Shown: piece after piece, positions 27,481 to 37,314 of the stretch | Numbering within the stretch: the stretch's first letter is position 1 | How the letters are laid out: every line of letters begins with the position of its first letter | Source of the DNA: Alphaproteobacteria bacterium | GTDB lineage: Bacteria; Pseudomonadota; Alphaproteobacteria; Rhizobiales; Aestuariivirgaceae | Direction: 5' to 3' | Length of the DNA stretch: 50,148 nucleotides | Assembly: GCA_028868695.1 (NCBI GenBank) | Contig: JAGWTZ010000018.1 | Location: 1-50,148, forward strand | The notes under the pieces: model-generated | Told to the model about the DNA's origin: nothing | What the model saw: the letters and a program-made list of their open reading frames with translations, nothing else | Databases searched by the model: none | Translations under genes and position numbers: made by a program

Positions 27481-30400
27481 ATGCGTTTTGGTTTGCAGCT
27501 TTTGTACCGGGGCGGTTCAAGGCTGGCGCTCGCAGCGCTGGCATTGCTCTGGCTTGCGCTGATTTCCCAAGCAAACGCAGCCACTTGCGCGCCAGCCACA
27601 TCGGCTGGCACGGCCTCGGCGCAATGGCAGACCTATTGCTGGATCGACATGACCAGCTACAGCAACGCCACGGTGTTCGGCGGCGGCCAGCCCTTTGCGA
27701 TCACCCTGTCGGATGGTTCCACCCTCACTTTCACCTTGTCCGGCTCATCGCCCAATGGCGGCGGCATTACCGCCGTGGCAGCCCCCGCCTGGAGTGGTGC
27801 GGCCACCGGCAACACGGCCTTCATCGGCATTCCGGGCAAGCCCATTCTCTACACCTCCACCAACGCCACCACAGTCAACCTCACACTCTCCAACATCCAG
27901 GTAACGCCGCCCAACGGCGTGGTGGCCACCGGCCAATACAAGCTGGTGGTGGCAGACGCGGAATCGACCAACAGCGGTGAAAGCCTCACCTTCACCACCA
28001 ATGGCGGCCCCTGGGCGCTGGTCGACCAGGTGCCGCCCATTTCAGGCTCGCTCTACCCCACACCTTCCGGCACCGGCACCACGACCTTCAGCGAAGCCGG
28101 CACCACAGGCACGGTGGGCGCCTATATCGTGGGCAGCCTCAGCCCCACCACGGTCACGGCGCAGCTTCAGGCTGGCGGCCTGCAGGGCATCATGTTCGCC
28201 GTGCAATATTCCACCATTTCGGTGAACAAGACGATCAGTGGCACCCGCGCCAATGCGGCCGACCAGTTCACCTATGGTGTCAAGGCCACCAGCAATAGCA
28301 GCAACATCACATCGGCAACGTCTTCCGGCACCGGCAATGGCCCCTTTGGCGCCGCCGTCTCGACACTCTCTTCCGGCATCGCCGTCTCGGTTTACGAGCA
28401 GATGGCGGCGGGCAGCGTCAGCTCGCCTTCGCAATATACCACCAACCTGAACTGCACCAACGGCACGGCAGGCTCGCCCACCGTTCTGCCCTCCAACCAG
28501 CCGGTGACCAGCTTCAACCTCGGCTCGACAAGCTATGGCGACGCCATCGCCTGCACCTTCACCAACACGGCAAAGCCCGCCACCGTGTCGCTGCAGAAGA
28601 TCACCTCCGGCGCAATCGGCGGGCCATTCACCTTCAGCGCCACCAACCTCGCATCCACCCCTGCGTCGATCACCACCACATCGCCGGGCACCGCCAGCCC
28701 GGCCTCGCCCACCGCCATCAATGCCAGCGCGCTGAACACCGCCGTCACCATCACGGAAACGCCGGCCGCCAACTTCACCGCCACCAGCGCCACCTGCAGC
28801 GACGCGAACGCCGCCGTGACGGGAAACCCCGCCAGCTTCGGCACGCTGGCGGGCAATGTGCTCACCATCCCCGCCGCCAATATCGTTGCGGCCGCGCAAA
28901 TCACCTGCGTGCTGACCAACACGGTGAACACCGCCACCGCCGCCACAGTGGCCCTGCAGAAACTCACCCAGGGTGCCGCGGGCGGCCCTTTCACCTTCTC
29001 GGCCACCAACCTTTCGCTGACGCCAGCAGCCATCACCACCAGCACCGCTGGCACGGCCTATCCCGCCACGCCTTCACCCATTCCGGTGACAACGGTGGGC
29101 AGCGCCGTGACGGTGACAGAAGCCGCCAACGCCAATTTCACCATCAACACCGCAAGCTGCACCGACAGCAATGCCGCCGCCTCCGGCAACCCGGCCACCA
29201 GCTTTGGCACGCTGGCGGGCCAGGTGCTCACCATTCCCGCCGCCAACATCCGCGCCAAGGCGCAGATCGTTTGCATATTCAACAACATCGTCAACCCCGC
29301 CGTGCCCACCGTGGCCGTGCAGAAGGTGACCAGCACCCTGCCCGGCGGCCCCTTCAGCTTCACGGCAACCAATCTCTCCGGCACGCTCAATGCCATCACC
29401 ACGGTGACGGCAGGCACGGCAGCACCGGTTTCGCCCACGCCCGTCACCATCACCACCACGGCCAGCGCCGTCACCATCACCGAGGCGGCCAACACCAGCT
29501 TCAACATCTCCACGGCCAGCTGCACCGACACCAACCAGGCGGTGAGCGGCAACCCGGCAGGAAGTTTCGGCAGCCTGGCGGGCAGCGTGCTCACCATTCC
29601 CTCTGCCAATCTGAAGCTGAATGCCCGCATCGTCTGCACTTTCAACAACACGCCGAAGCCAGCCTCGGTGGCGCTCCAGAAGATCACGGCAGGCTCCTTC
29701 GGCGGGCCGTTCTCCTTCACCGCCACCAACCTCGCTTCCAACCCAGGCAACATCACCACCACGGCGGCAGGCACCGCCACACCAGCCTCGCCCACCGCCA
29801 TCAACACGGTTGCGGTGAGCACGGCTGTCACCATCACCGAGGCTGCCAACGCCAGCTTCACCTCCACCACCGGCACTTGCAGTGACGCCAATGCCTCCTT
29901 CACAGGAAACCCGGCAAGCTTCGGCAGCTTTGCCAGTGGCGTGCTCACCATTCCCGCCGCCAATGTGCTGCCAGCGGCGCAGATCAATTGCACCATCACC
30001 AACACGGCCAAGCCCGCAACCGTCGCCGTGCAGAAGATCACCACGGGCGCAGCTGGCGGGCCATTCACCTTCGCGGTGTCCAACCTCTCGGCCGCGCCCG
30101 CAAGCATCACCACCACGGCAGCTTCAACCGCCACGCCGGCATCTCCCACCGCAGCAACCGTCACGGCGCTGAACACGCTGGTGCAGATCTCTGAAGGCAC
30201 CAATTCATTCTACACGCTCAGCAGCGCAACCTGCACCGACGCCAATGCGGCGGTGACGGGCAACCCCGCCTCCTTCGGCACGCTCACAGGGCTGCTGCTG
30301 GCCATCCCCGCCGCCAATGTGCTGCCCGCCGCCCAGATCACCTGCACCTTCACCAATGCGGGCAATGCCCCGAAGATCAGCCTGCAAAAGGCGCTGGCCG

Positions 30401-31062
30401 GAACCGGCCGCCTCGCCGCGGCAGACCAGTTCTCCCTCACCGCCACGGGCACGGGCGCGCCTGCCGCCGTCACCACCACAGGCACGGGTGCAGCCATCAC
30501 CTCATCGGCCATGAACTTCACCGGCACGGCGGGCGCAAGCTACACGCTCAATGAAGCCATGGCGGCGGGCTCCGCCTCGCTGATCACCGGCTATTCCAAG
30601 ACAGTGGCCTGCAGCAACGCCAACCCTTCCGGCAGCAATGTTTCCGGCCTTACCACCGTGCCGATCTCCTTCACCGCCCAGGCGGCCGACAGCATCAGCT
30701 GTGTGATCACCAACAACGGCACGCCCACGCCCAACCTCGCCATCGTGAAAAGCTACAGCACCTCACCATCGCCCGTGGTGGTGGGCCAGACCATCACCTA
30801 CACCTATGTGGTGACCAACATGGGCAATGTGGCCATGACCAATGTGCAGGTGAAGGACATGCACGGCTCGCCTGCCACGCAAATTGCCGTGGGCGGCAGC
30901 GGCATCAAGGGCGAGACCTTGACCACGCCGGGCCCGCTGGGTGCCGCCGCCTCGCCGGATACCACCGCCAATGACGGCATCTGGTCCACCCTAGCACCCG
31001 GCGCGACGGTGACTTTCACCTACACCCATACGGTGACACAGGCGGAGATCGACCACGGCTAG
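27481..31062 (+). CDS. Large secreted repeat protein, probable surface adhesin, C-terminus apparently truncated
   Basis: This 1193-residue protein has a Sec signal peptide (residues 1-33, ending in ANA). An N-terminal Thr/Ser/Gly-rich domain (about 34-240) resembles the head region of CshA-type fibrillar adhesins. A divergent prealbumin-like domain (SVNKTISGTRANAADQF) follows, then five repeats of 118-121 residues (368-964), a sixth divergent unit, and a DUF11-type domain from about residue 1085. Each repeat runs from VALQKIT...GGPFTF to VLTIPAANVLPAAQITC. The last domain ends abruptly at TVTQAEIDHG, where DUF11 domains normally continue with another strand, so the end was probably lost. The stop codon overlaps that of the convergent MFS gene. 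No cell-wall or outer-membrane anchor is visible. Confidence 0.85.
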   Translation: MRFGLQLLYRGGSRLALAALALLWLALISQANAATCAPATSAGTASAQWQTYCWIDMTSYSNATVFGGGQPFAITLSDGSTLTFTLSGSSPNGGGITAVAAPAWSGAATGNTAFIGIPGKPILYTSTNATTVNLTLSNIQVTPPNGVVATGQYKLVVADAESTNSGESLTFTTNGGPWALVDQVPPISGSLYPTPSGTGTTTFSEAGTTGTVGAYIVGSLSPTTVTAQLQAGGLQGIMFAVQYSTISVNKTISGTRANAADQFTYGVKATSNSSNITSATSSGTGNGPFGAAVSTLSSGIAVSVYEQMAAGSVSSPSQYTTNLNCTNGTAGSPTVLPSNQPVTSFNLGSTSYGDAIACTFTNTAKPATVSLQKITSGAIGGPFTFSATNLASTPASITTTSPGTASPASPTAINASALNTAVTITETPAANFTATSATCSDANAAVTGNPASFGTLAGNVLTIPAANIVAAAQITCVLTNTVNTATAATVALQKLTQGAAGGPFTFSATNLSLTPAAITTSTAGTAYPATPSPIPVTTVGSAVTVTEAANANFTINTASCTDSNAAASGNPATSFGTLAGQVLTIPAANIRAKAQIVCIFNNIVNPAVPTVAVQKVTSTLPGGPFSFTATNLSGTLNAITTVTAGTAAPVSPTPVTITTTASAVTITEAANTSFNISTASCTDTNQAVSGNPAGSFGSLAGSVLTIPSANLKLNARIVCTFNNTPKPASVALQKITAGSFGGPFSFTATNLASNPGNITTTAAGTATPASPTAINTVAVSTAVTITEAANASFTSTTGTCSDANASFTGNPASFGSFASGVLTIPAANVLPAAQINCTITNTAKPATVAVQKITTGAAGGPFTFAVSNLSAAPASITTTAASTATPASPTAATVTALNTLVQISEGTNSFYTLSSATCTDANAAVTGNPASFGTLTGLLLAIPAANVLPAAQITCTFTNAGNAPKISLQKALAGTGRLAAADQFSLTATGTGAPAAVTTTGTGAAITSSAMNFTGTAGASYTLNEAMAAGSASLITGYSKTVACSNANPSGSNVSGLTTVPISFTAQAADSISCVITNNGTPTPNLAIVKSYSTSPSPVVVGQTITYTYVVTNMGNVAMTNVQVKDMHGSPATQIAVGGSGIKGETLTTPGPLGAAASPDTTANDGIWSTLAPGATVTFTYTHTVTQAEIDHG
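28582..30372 (+). repeat. Five tandem coding repeats of about 360 bases
   Basis: Units begin at 28582, 28945, 29308, 29665 and 30019, and are 121, 121, 119, 118 and 118 codons long. Each starts with a (T/S)V(S/A)(L/V)QK(I/L/V)T motif and holds one pair of cysteines (TCSDANAAVTGNPASFG and ITCxxTN). The copies are diverged at the DNA level, so the array is old, although neighbouring units could still recombine. Confidence 0.88.
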
Positions 31063-32231
31063 GCCTTGGCGGGCGCCTTGATCATCAAGCCCGCCAGCAA
31101 GGCCAGCACGGCAACAGCCGCCGCCGCGGCGAACACGGTTGCAGCTCCCCACTTGTCCCAGGCCAGGCCTGCCAGCAGGCTGGTGGCAAAGGTGGCAAGG
31201 CCGGACACCAGCCCCAACATGCCAAAGGCGCTGCCGCGCAGGTCCTTCGGCGCGGCATCCGCCACCAGGCTGGAAAGCACGCTTTGCGAAAGCGCCATGT
31301 GCAGGCCAAACAGCCCAAGGCCCAGCCAAAGCAGCGGCAATGTGGCGCCAAATGCCAGAACGCCCATGCTGGCCGCCAGCGCCACAAGGCTGAGCAGCAG
31401 CGGCAGCTTCCGCCCCACATGGTCCGACAGCCAGCCCGAGGGGTAGGATGTCAGCGTGTCCACGCCATTCATCACCACCAGCACCAGCGGAATGAACATC
31501 AGCGACAGCCCCAGCTCAGAGGCGCGCAGCACCAGAAACGCATCCGAAATGCGCGCCACCAGCAGCGCCGCCGCTACCGCCATCACCCGCCAGAATGGCC
31601 CGCCCAGCGCCCGCGCCGTGGCCATGCTCAAATCAGCGCGCGGCTTTTTCTGCGCGGTGTGCCTGGCAGGTTCTTCGACACCCAGTGCCAGCACCCCAAC
31701 ACAAACCAGCGCCGGCAGGCAGGCCACCCATAAAAGTCCGCGCACATCGAAGGCATAAAGCCCCACCAGCGCAACAGCGATCAACGGCCCGGCAAAGGCG
31801 CCGAAACTGTCCATCGATTGGCGCAGGCCGTAAGCCGCCCCGCGCTGTTCCGGCGTGGTGATGTCGGCCACCAGCGCATCGCGCGGCGCACCGCGGATGC
31901 CCTTGCCGATCCGGTCTGATATCCGCGCGGCAAACACCATCCACGGCGCCTGCGCCAGCGGAAAGAACGGCTTGGACAGCGCCGCCAGCCCATAGCCCAG
32001 CAGCGCCAGCCCCTTGCGGTTCTCAAACCGGTCGCTGATCAGGCCGGAGTAAAGCTTGGAGAAATGCGTGAAAGCCCCGGCCAGGGCTTCGAGAAAGCCC
32101 AGCACAGCCACGCTGGCCCCCAGCGTGCCCACCACAAACAGCGGCAGCACCGCATGGGCCATTTCGCTGCTCATGTCCATGAACAGGCTGACCAGCCCCA
32201 ACATCCAGACGCCACGCGGCAAGTTTTTCAT
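31059..32231 (-). CDS. MFS transporter
   Basis: This 390-residue major facilitator protein has 12 predicted helices. It carries the loop 2-3 motif SDRFENRKG, DRIGKGIRGAPRDALVAD in the fourth-to-fifth helix region and the second-half repeat WLSDHVGRKLPLLL. The GKGIRGAPRDALVAD stretch recalls exporters annotated as Fsr- or tetracycline-like, but the substrate is not known. The ATG at 32231 has GGGGAGAG upstream. Its stop codon lies within the same CTAG as that of the convergent repeat protein. Confidence 0.88.
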   Translation of the reverse strand: MKNLPRGVWMLGLVSLFMDMSSEMAHAVLPLFVVGTLGASVAVLGFLEALAGAFTHFSKLYSGLISDRFENRKGLALLGYGLAALSKPFFPLAQAPWMVFAARISDRIGKGIRGAPRDALVADITTPEQRGAAYGLRQSMDSFGAFAGPLIAVALVGLYAFDVRGLLWVACLPALVCVGVLALGVEEPARHTAQKKPRADLSMATARALGGPFWRVMAVAAALLVARISDAFLVLRASELGLSLMFIPLVLVVMNGVDTLTSYPSGWLSDHVGRKLPLLLSLVALAASMGVLAFGATLPLLWLGLGLFGLHMALSQSVLSSLVADAAPKDLRGSAFGMLGLVSGLATFATSLLAGLAWDKWGAATVFAAAAAVAVLALLAGLMIKAPAKA

Positions 32232-32297
32232 GCATCTCTCCCCTCCGGGCACTCAATCACATTCCGGCCCGCGCCGGAATGACGTATATGACGATTC

Positions 32298-33029
32298 ATG
32301 CTTCCCATCTCCTCAGCGCAGAACCCCACCATCAAGCTCATCCGCTCCCTCTCCGACAAGAAGGGGCGGCGCGAGGCGGGCCTGTTCGTGGCCGAAGGTC
32401 TGACCATGCTGGAACGAGCCGAGGATTTGGGCTGGGAGCCTGCCTATCTCGTGGCCACCAAACCGGTGCGCATGTTTGACGGCGTCAAGCCCTTCATCAT
32501 CACGGAAAAGCTGATGGCCGAGCTTTCCGCCCAGAACAACCCGCATGACGTGCTGGGCGTGTTCCCGCAGCGCTGGCAGCCCCACCCCGCCAAGGCGGGC
32601 AATTGGCTGGCGCTTGAGGAGATCCGTGACCCCGGCAACCTCGGCACCATCATCCGCACCGCCGATGCGGCCTCCGCCGCCGGCATCATCCTGGTGGGCG
32701 ATTGCTGCGACCCCTACGCCGCCGAATGCGTGCGCGCCTCGACGGGCTCGATCTTCGCTGTTCCGGTAACGCGCATGCCGCAGCAAAGCTTCATTGATTT
32801 CCTCAAGGCCTGGCCTGGCGACAGCGTGGCCACCCGCATGGACGCCAAGCAGGATTTCCGCCGCCCCTACCAGGCCCCCAGCCTGGTGGTCATGGGCTCC
32901 GAGGCGCGCGGCCTTTCCGATTCGATTTCAAGCGCTTGCAAGGTGAAGGTGAGAATTCCCATGAAAAGCGGCGTGGAGAGCCTCAATGTCGCCACTGCTG
33001 CCGCCCTCCTGCTCTACCAGCTGAGTTGA
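32298..33029 (+). CDS. SpoU/TrmH-family RNA 2'-O-methyltransferase
   Basis: This SPOUT-class RNA methyltransferase of 243 residues has an N-terminal substrate-binding domain (about residues 1-95; SDKKGRREAGLFVAEG) and the trefoil-knot catalytic domain with three conserved motifs: IRDPGNLGTIIRTADA, VVMGSEARGLS and IPMKSGVESLNVATAAALLL. It should 2'-O-methylate a ribose in rRNA or tRNA; the exact position cannot be told. The ATG at 32298 is weakly supported by its upstream sequence. It diverges from the MFS gene and lies 81 bases before the FAD oxidoreductase. Confidence 0.92.
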   Translation: MLPISSAQNPTIKLIRSLSDKKGRREAGLFVAEGLTMLERAEDLGWEPAYLVATKPVRMFDGVKPFIITEKLMAELSAQNNPHDVLGVFPQRWQPHPAKAGNWLALEEIRDPGNLGTIIRTADAASAAGIILVGDCCDPYAAECVRASTGSIFAVPVTRMPQQSFIDFLKAWPGDSVATRMDAKQDFRRPYQAPSLVVMGSEARGLSDSISSACKVKVRIPMKSGVESLNVATAAALLLYQLS

Positions 33030-33110
33030 GCCGGATTCACCACTCGCGCGAATCTGGTTCTTGAACAGGCCCTTGGCTTGGCGGATTGTCGCCCGCAACG
33101 GGAGTGAATC

Positions 33111-35534
33111 ATGAAGTCTCATGCGCGTGTGGTGGTGGTTGGCGGCGGGGTGATGGGTGTGGGCCTGCTCTATCACCTGGCACTTGAGGGCTGGACGGAC
33201 GTCGTCCTCATCGAGAAGGGCGAACTCACTTCCGGCTCCACCTGGCATGCGGCGGGCCAATGCCCGCATTTCAACGGTTCGCTAAACATGACCAAGGTGC
33301 ATGTCTATGGCACCGAGCTTTACCCCAAGCTTGAAAAGCTCACCGGCCAGGCCGTGAGCTGGCATGGCTGCGGCGGCCTGCGCCTCGCCACCACCGACGA
33401 GGAAGTGAACTGGCTGAAATATGTCTACGGCATTTCCAAACTGGCGGGATACGAGGGCGAGATCATCGGGCCATCCGAGATCAAGCAATATCATCCTTAT
33501 CTCGAAACTTTCGGCATCAAGGCCGCCTTCCGCACGGTGACCGACGGCCACGTGGCCCCCGCCGACATCACCAACGCCATGGCTACCGGCGCGCGCCAGC
33601 TGGGCGCGGAAATTTACCGCCGCAACCGCGTGATGGACATCAAGCTCTTGCCCAATGGCGAGTGGCGCGTGTTCACCGAACAGGGCACCATTGACTGCGA
33701 GCATGTGGTGAACAGTGCGGGTTCCTATTGTGACGTGGTTGGAAGCTGGACGGGCCACAACGTGCCCATCGCCAACATGCTGCATCAATACATCATCACC
33801 GAGCCGCTGCAGGAGCTGATCGACCTGAAGCAGGAACTGCCCGTGGTGCGCGACCCCTATTCCCACGCCTACCTGCGTGAGGAAACCAATGGCGTGCTGA
33901 TCGGCCCTTACGAAACCGCCACGGCCCACACCTGCTGGGACGGAAAACCGCCGCGCTGGGACTATGAATCCGAGCTTGAGCCGAATGAGCTGGAGCGCAT
34001 CATGCCCTGGCTGGAAAAGGCCACCGAGCGCCTGCCGCTGTTCGGCAAGGCAGGCATCAAGAGCATCATCTCCGGCGCGATCACCCACACGCCGGATGGC
34101 GTTTACCTCTCCGGCCCGGCCCATGGCCCGAAGAACTACTGGATGCATTGCGGCGCCTCGATCGGCATCTGCCAGGGCGGTGGCGCTGGCAAATATCTGG
34201 CGCAGTGGATGGTGCATGGCCAGGCCGAAATCAACATGCGCGAGTTTGATCCGCGCCGCTTCGGCAACTGGGCCACCAAGGACTACACGGCGGAAGTTTC
34301 CGTCGCCGACTATCACCACATGTATTACTGCTACAAGCCCGCCGAGCAGCACCCGGTGGGGCGCGAGTTGCGCGTCTCGCCGCTCTATCAGCGCCTGCGC
34401 AATGAAGGCGCGCAGTTCCAGCAGATCTTCGGCTGGGAGCGCGCGCGCTGGTTCGACAAGTCCGGCAAGGGCGAGGCCTATTCCTTCAAGCGCAGCAATT
34501 GGTGGGACGCCGTGAAGGCCGAAGCCCTGGCCGTGCGCGAGCGCGTGGGCCTGATGGATCTTTCCACCTTCGCCAAGTTCGAGGTGAAGGGGCCGGATGC
34601 TTTCACGTTCCTTGACCGCATCTTCGCCAACAAGGTTCCCGCCAAGGATGGCGGCATCGTGCTGGCCCACCTGCTGAACGAAAATGGCTTCATCGAGTCT
34701 GAAATCACCATCACGCGGCTGGCCGCTGATCACTTCTACCTGCTCTCCGCCGCCGCCGCGCAGGACTATGACATCGACCAGCTCTCCTGGCGCCGGAAGG
34801 CGGATGAGAAAGTCACCATCACGGACGTGACAGATGATTGGGGTGTGCTGGTGCTCGCGGGCCCGCGTGCCCGTGACACCTTGCAGCCCCTCACATCGTC
34901 GTCCCTCGATAACGCCAACTTCCGCTGGCTCACCGCGCAAGGCGCTGAAGTGGCGGGTGTGAAAAACATCCGCCTGCTGCGTGTGAATTACGTGGGCGAA
35001 CTGGGCTGGGAAGCGCATGTGCCGATGAAGCACCTGCCCCATGTGTTCGAGGCGCTGATGAAATCCGGCGCCGCGCATGGCATACAGCTCTTCGGCACCT
35101 ATGCGATGAATTCCTTGCGCATGGAAAAGGCTTACCGCGGCTGGGGTTCGGAACTCACCGCCGAGATCGACATGTTCGAAGCCTCGATGGGCCGCTTCAT
35201 CAACTTGGACAAGCAGGATTTCACCGGCAAGGCCGCTTCGCTGCGGCTCAAACAGCGCGGCCCGCGCATGCAGCTTGTCTATATGGAAGTGGACAACACC
35301 GACAGCGATTGCATGGGCAATGAACCCGTCTATCACGGCGGCAAGATCGTGGGCCTCACCACCTCAGGCGGTTTTGGCCATGCGGTTGGCAAATCACTGG
35401 CCTTCGCCTATGTCGAGCCTTCGCTCACCGCCACGGGCACGGAATTCGACATCATGGTGTTCACGCAGCTGCGCAAGGCGCGCATCATTCCTGAAAGCAT
35501 CTGGGACCCCGCCAATGCCCGCCTGAAGGCATGA
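33111..35534 (+). CDS. Dimethylglycine dehydrogenase-like FAD/GcvT oxidoreductase
   Basis: This 807-residue enzyme resembles dimethylglycine and sarcosine dehydrogenases. The N-terminal FAD domain (to about residue 380) has VVVGGGVMGVG and GSTWHAAGQ, where His46 sits at the position that covalently binds FAD in the mammalian enzyme. An FAO_M linker domain (about 380-440) follows, then a GcvT folate-binding domain (about 450-700) and a GcvT C-terminal domain. It probably removes an N-methyl group, passing formaldehyde units to tetrahydrofolate. GGGAG lies seven bases before the ATG. The stop codon overlaps the next gene, an EamA transporter, by four bases, so a transported N-methylated compound is a likely theme. 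Confidence 0.9.
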   Translation: MKSHARVVVVGGGVMGVGLLYHLALEGWTDVVLIEKGELTSGSTWHAAGQCPHFNGSLNMTKVHVYGTELYPKLEKLTGQAVSWHGCGGLRLATTDEEVNWLKYVYGISKLAGYEGEIIGPSEIKQYHPYLETFGIKAAFRTVTDGHVAPADITNAMATGARQLGAEIYRRNRVMDIKLLPNGEWRVFTEQGTIDCEHVVNSAGSYCDVVGSWTGHNVPIANMLHQYIITEPLQELIDLKQELPVVRDPYSHAYLREETNGVLIGPYETATAHTCWDGKPPRWDYESELEPNELERIMPWLEKATERLPLFGKAGIKSIISGAITHTPDGVYLSGPAHGPKNYWMHCGASIGICQGGGAGKYLAQWMVHGQAEINMREFDPRRFGNWATKDYTAEVSVADYHHMYYCYKPAEQHPVGRELRVSPLYQRLRNEGAQFQQIFGWERARWFDKSGKGEAYSFKRSNWWDAVKAEALAVRERVGLMDLSTFAKFEVKGPDAFTFLDRIFANKVPAKDGGIVLAHLLNENGFIESEITITRLAADHFYLLSAAAAQDYDIDQLSWRRKADEKVTITDVTDDWGVLVLAGPRARDTLQPLTSSSLDNANFRWLTAQGAEVAGVKNIRLLRVNYVGELGWEAHVPMKHLPHVFEALMKSGAAHGIQLFGTYAMNSLRMEKAYRGWGSELTAEIDMFEASMGRFINLDKQDFTGKAASLRLKQRGPRMQLVYMEVDNTDSDCMGNEPVYHGGKIVGLTTSGGFGHAVGKSLAFAYVEPSLTATGTEFDIMVFTQLRKARIIPESIWDPANARLKA

Positions 35535-36421
35535 GCGGACAGCGGCAAACCCTGCGCGCCATTGGCTACATCCTTCTGGCCATGGCCATCCTGCCGCTGA
35601 TTGACGTGGCCGCCAAGAAGCTTGGCCAGCAGGGCCTGCCTGTGCCGCAAATGGTCTGGGCGCGCTTTTTCTTCGGCGCGCTCTTCACCCTGCCCTTCGC
35701 GCTGCGCACCGATGGCAAGGCGGCGCTGAAGCCGGTGAACGCCCCGCTCAACGCCTTGCGCGCCTTTTGCCTGATCATGGGCACGGCCTTCTTTTTCTCC
35801 GCCCTGCATTACCTGCCCATCGCCACCACCCTGTCGATCTATTTCGTGCAGCCGCTGCTGATCACCGCGCTCTCGCCGCTCATTCTCAAGGAACAGGTGG
35901 GGGCCAGGCGCTGGGCCATCGTGGCTGCGGGTTTCGTGGGCGTGCTGGTGATCATCCGCCCGGGCCTGCAAGCGCTTAACCTGGGCCACGTCTTCGCGCT
36001 TTGCGCGGGCCTGTCCTCGGCCTTCTATTTCCTGATCACCCGCCTGCTGCAGGGCCGCGCCAACCCGATTGTCACGACCTTCCAAACCAGCGCCATTGGC
36101 GCTGCTGGCCTGAGCCTTGCGGCACCGCTTTATTGGCTGCCTGCCAGCGGCCCGCAATGGCTGATGCTGGGCGCGCTGGGGGCCGTGGCCATCGCCGGGC
36201 ACTATCTCATCACCAAGGCCTATGATTATGGCGAGGCTTCGCTGCTTTCGCCGCTGAACTATGCCGAGATGATCACCTCGGTCATTCTCGGCTGGCTGTT
36301 CTTCGGTGATTTCCCGGATGCCTACACCTTCCTTGGCGTGGCCGTGCTGATTGCTTGCGCCATCTTTGTCTCGCGCGCTGAAAAGCCTGATGTGCAGGCC
36401 GTTGTGGGCGTGCCCGAATGA
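35531..36421 (+). CDS. EamA (DMT) family transporter, first copy
   Basis: This 296-residue membrane protein has ten predicted helices in two EamA repeats (about residues 10-140 and 150-285). Motifs include AAKKLGQQGLPVPQMVWARF, TTLSIYFVQPLL and the second-half YGEASLLSPLNYAEM. It starts at an ATG overlapping the stop codon of the FAD oxidoreductase (ATGA) and ends overlapping the start of a second EamA gene. The DMT superfamily exports or imports small metabolites; coupling to an N-demethylating enzyme suggests its substrate or product, which is inference. Confidence 0.9.
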   Translation: MSGQRQTLRAIGYILLAMAILPLIDVAAKKLGQQGLPVPQMVWARFFFGALFTLPFALRTDGKAALKPVNAPLNALRAFCLIMGTAFFFSALHYLPIATTLSIYFVQPLLITALSPLILKEQVGARRWAIVAAGFVGVLVIIRPGLQALNLGHVFALCAGLSSAFYFLITRLLQGRANPIVTTFQTSAIGAAGLSLAAPLYWLPASGPQWLMLGALGAVAIAGHYLITKAYDYGEASLLSPLNYAEMITSVILGWLFFGDFPDAYTFLGVAVLIACAIFVSRAEKPDVQAVVGVPE

Positions 36422-37314
36422 AGCCCGCCCGCCACCCCAAGGCCCTGCTCGGCATTGCGCTGATGCTGCTGGCCATGCTCACCTTTCCATTCCTGGACGT
36501 GCTGGCCAAGAAGCTGGGCCAGCAGGGCCTGCCCGCCATGGAGGCCACCTGGGCGCGCACCTTCCTGGGCAGCCTGCTTTGCGTGCCCCTGCTGCTCGCC
36601 ACCGAGGGCTCGAAGGTTCTGCGCCCGCGGGACAATGGCCTGAATGCCGCCCGCGGCCTGGCCATTGTGCTCACCACCTTTTTCTTCTTCTCGGCGCTGC
36701 GCTTCCAAAGCGTGGCGGACACGCTGTCGATCTATTTCATCCAGCCCATTCTGGTGATGGCACTGGCGCCGCTGCTGCTCCGCGAGAAGATCAGCTGGCA
36801 CCGCTGGGCGGCGGTGTTCGCGGGCTTCTTGGGCGTGCTGATCATCATCCGCCCCGGCCTTGTGGCCTTCAACCCCGGCACGGTTCTCTCACTCGGCTCC
36901 GGCCTTGCTGCTGCCGCCGTGGTGCTGCTGTCGCGCAAGCTGGCAGGCGGCAGTTCGGCGCTGGCCAACACGTTTTACTCAAGCCTCTACGGCGCGGCGC
37001 TGGCCAGCCTGGTGATGCTGTGGCAATGGCATTCCCCCACGCCCACCCAATGGGCCATGATGTTCGGCATCGGCGCGCTGGGCATCATCTGCAACTTCCT
37101 CATCATCAAGGCCTTCGAATGGTGCGAGGCCTCGCTGCTGGCGCCCTTCGGCTATGCCGAGATGATCAATGCCGTCACGGCAGGCTGGTTCTTCTTTGGC
37201 GATTTTCCAGATGCCTGGACCTTCGTGGGCCTGGCCATCCTGATTGGTGCCGCGCTGTTTGTCTCCCAGCGCGAACACCGCGCCGCACCCGAGGAAAGCC
37301 CCGCGCAGGTCTAG
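36418..37314 (+). CDS. EamA (DMT) family transporter, second copy
   Basis: This 298-residue protein has ten helices and is a clear paralogue of the gene just upstream: LAKKLGQQGLPAMEATWAR, DTLSIYFIQPIL and FGYAEMINAVTAGWFFFGDF align with its partner. It starts at an ATGA overlap. DMT proteins commonly work as dimers, so the two may form a heterodimer. It ends at 37314 in a CTAG shared with the stop codon of the convergent TMEM175-like gene. Confidence 0.9.
   Translation: MKPARHPKALLGIALMLLAMLTFPFLDVLAKKLGQQGLPAMEATWARTFLGSLLCVPLLLATEGSKVLRPRDNGLNAARGLAIVLTTFFFFSALRFQSVADTLSIYFIQPILVMALAPLLLREKISWHRWAAVFAGFLGVLIIIRPGLVAFNPGTVLSLGSGLAAAAVVLLSRKLAGGSSALANTFYSSLYGAALASLVMLWQWHSPTPTQWAMMFGIGALGIICNFLIIKAFEWCEASLLAPFGYAEMINAVTAGWFFFGDFPDAWTFVGLAILIGAALFVSQREHRAAPEESPAQV

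Noticed and set aside
29058-30203. A hydrophobic-looking 381-residue frame on the minus strand within the repeat gene
   Set aside because: It is an antisense shadow whose regularity only mirrors the coding repeats of the plus strand.
28582-30372. Regular repeats that could suggest a CRISPR array
   Set aside because: The period is about 360 bases, the repeats are in frame and protein-coding, and they are diverged at the DNA level.
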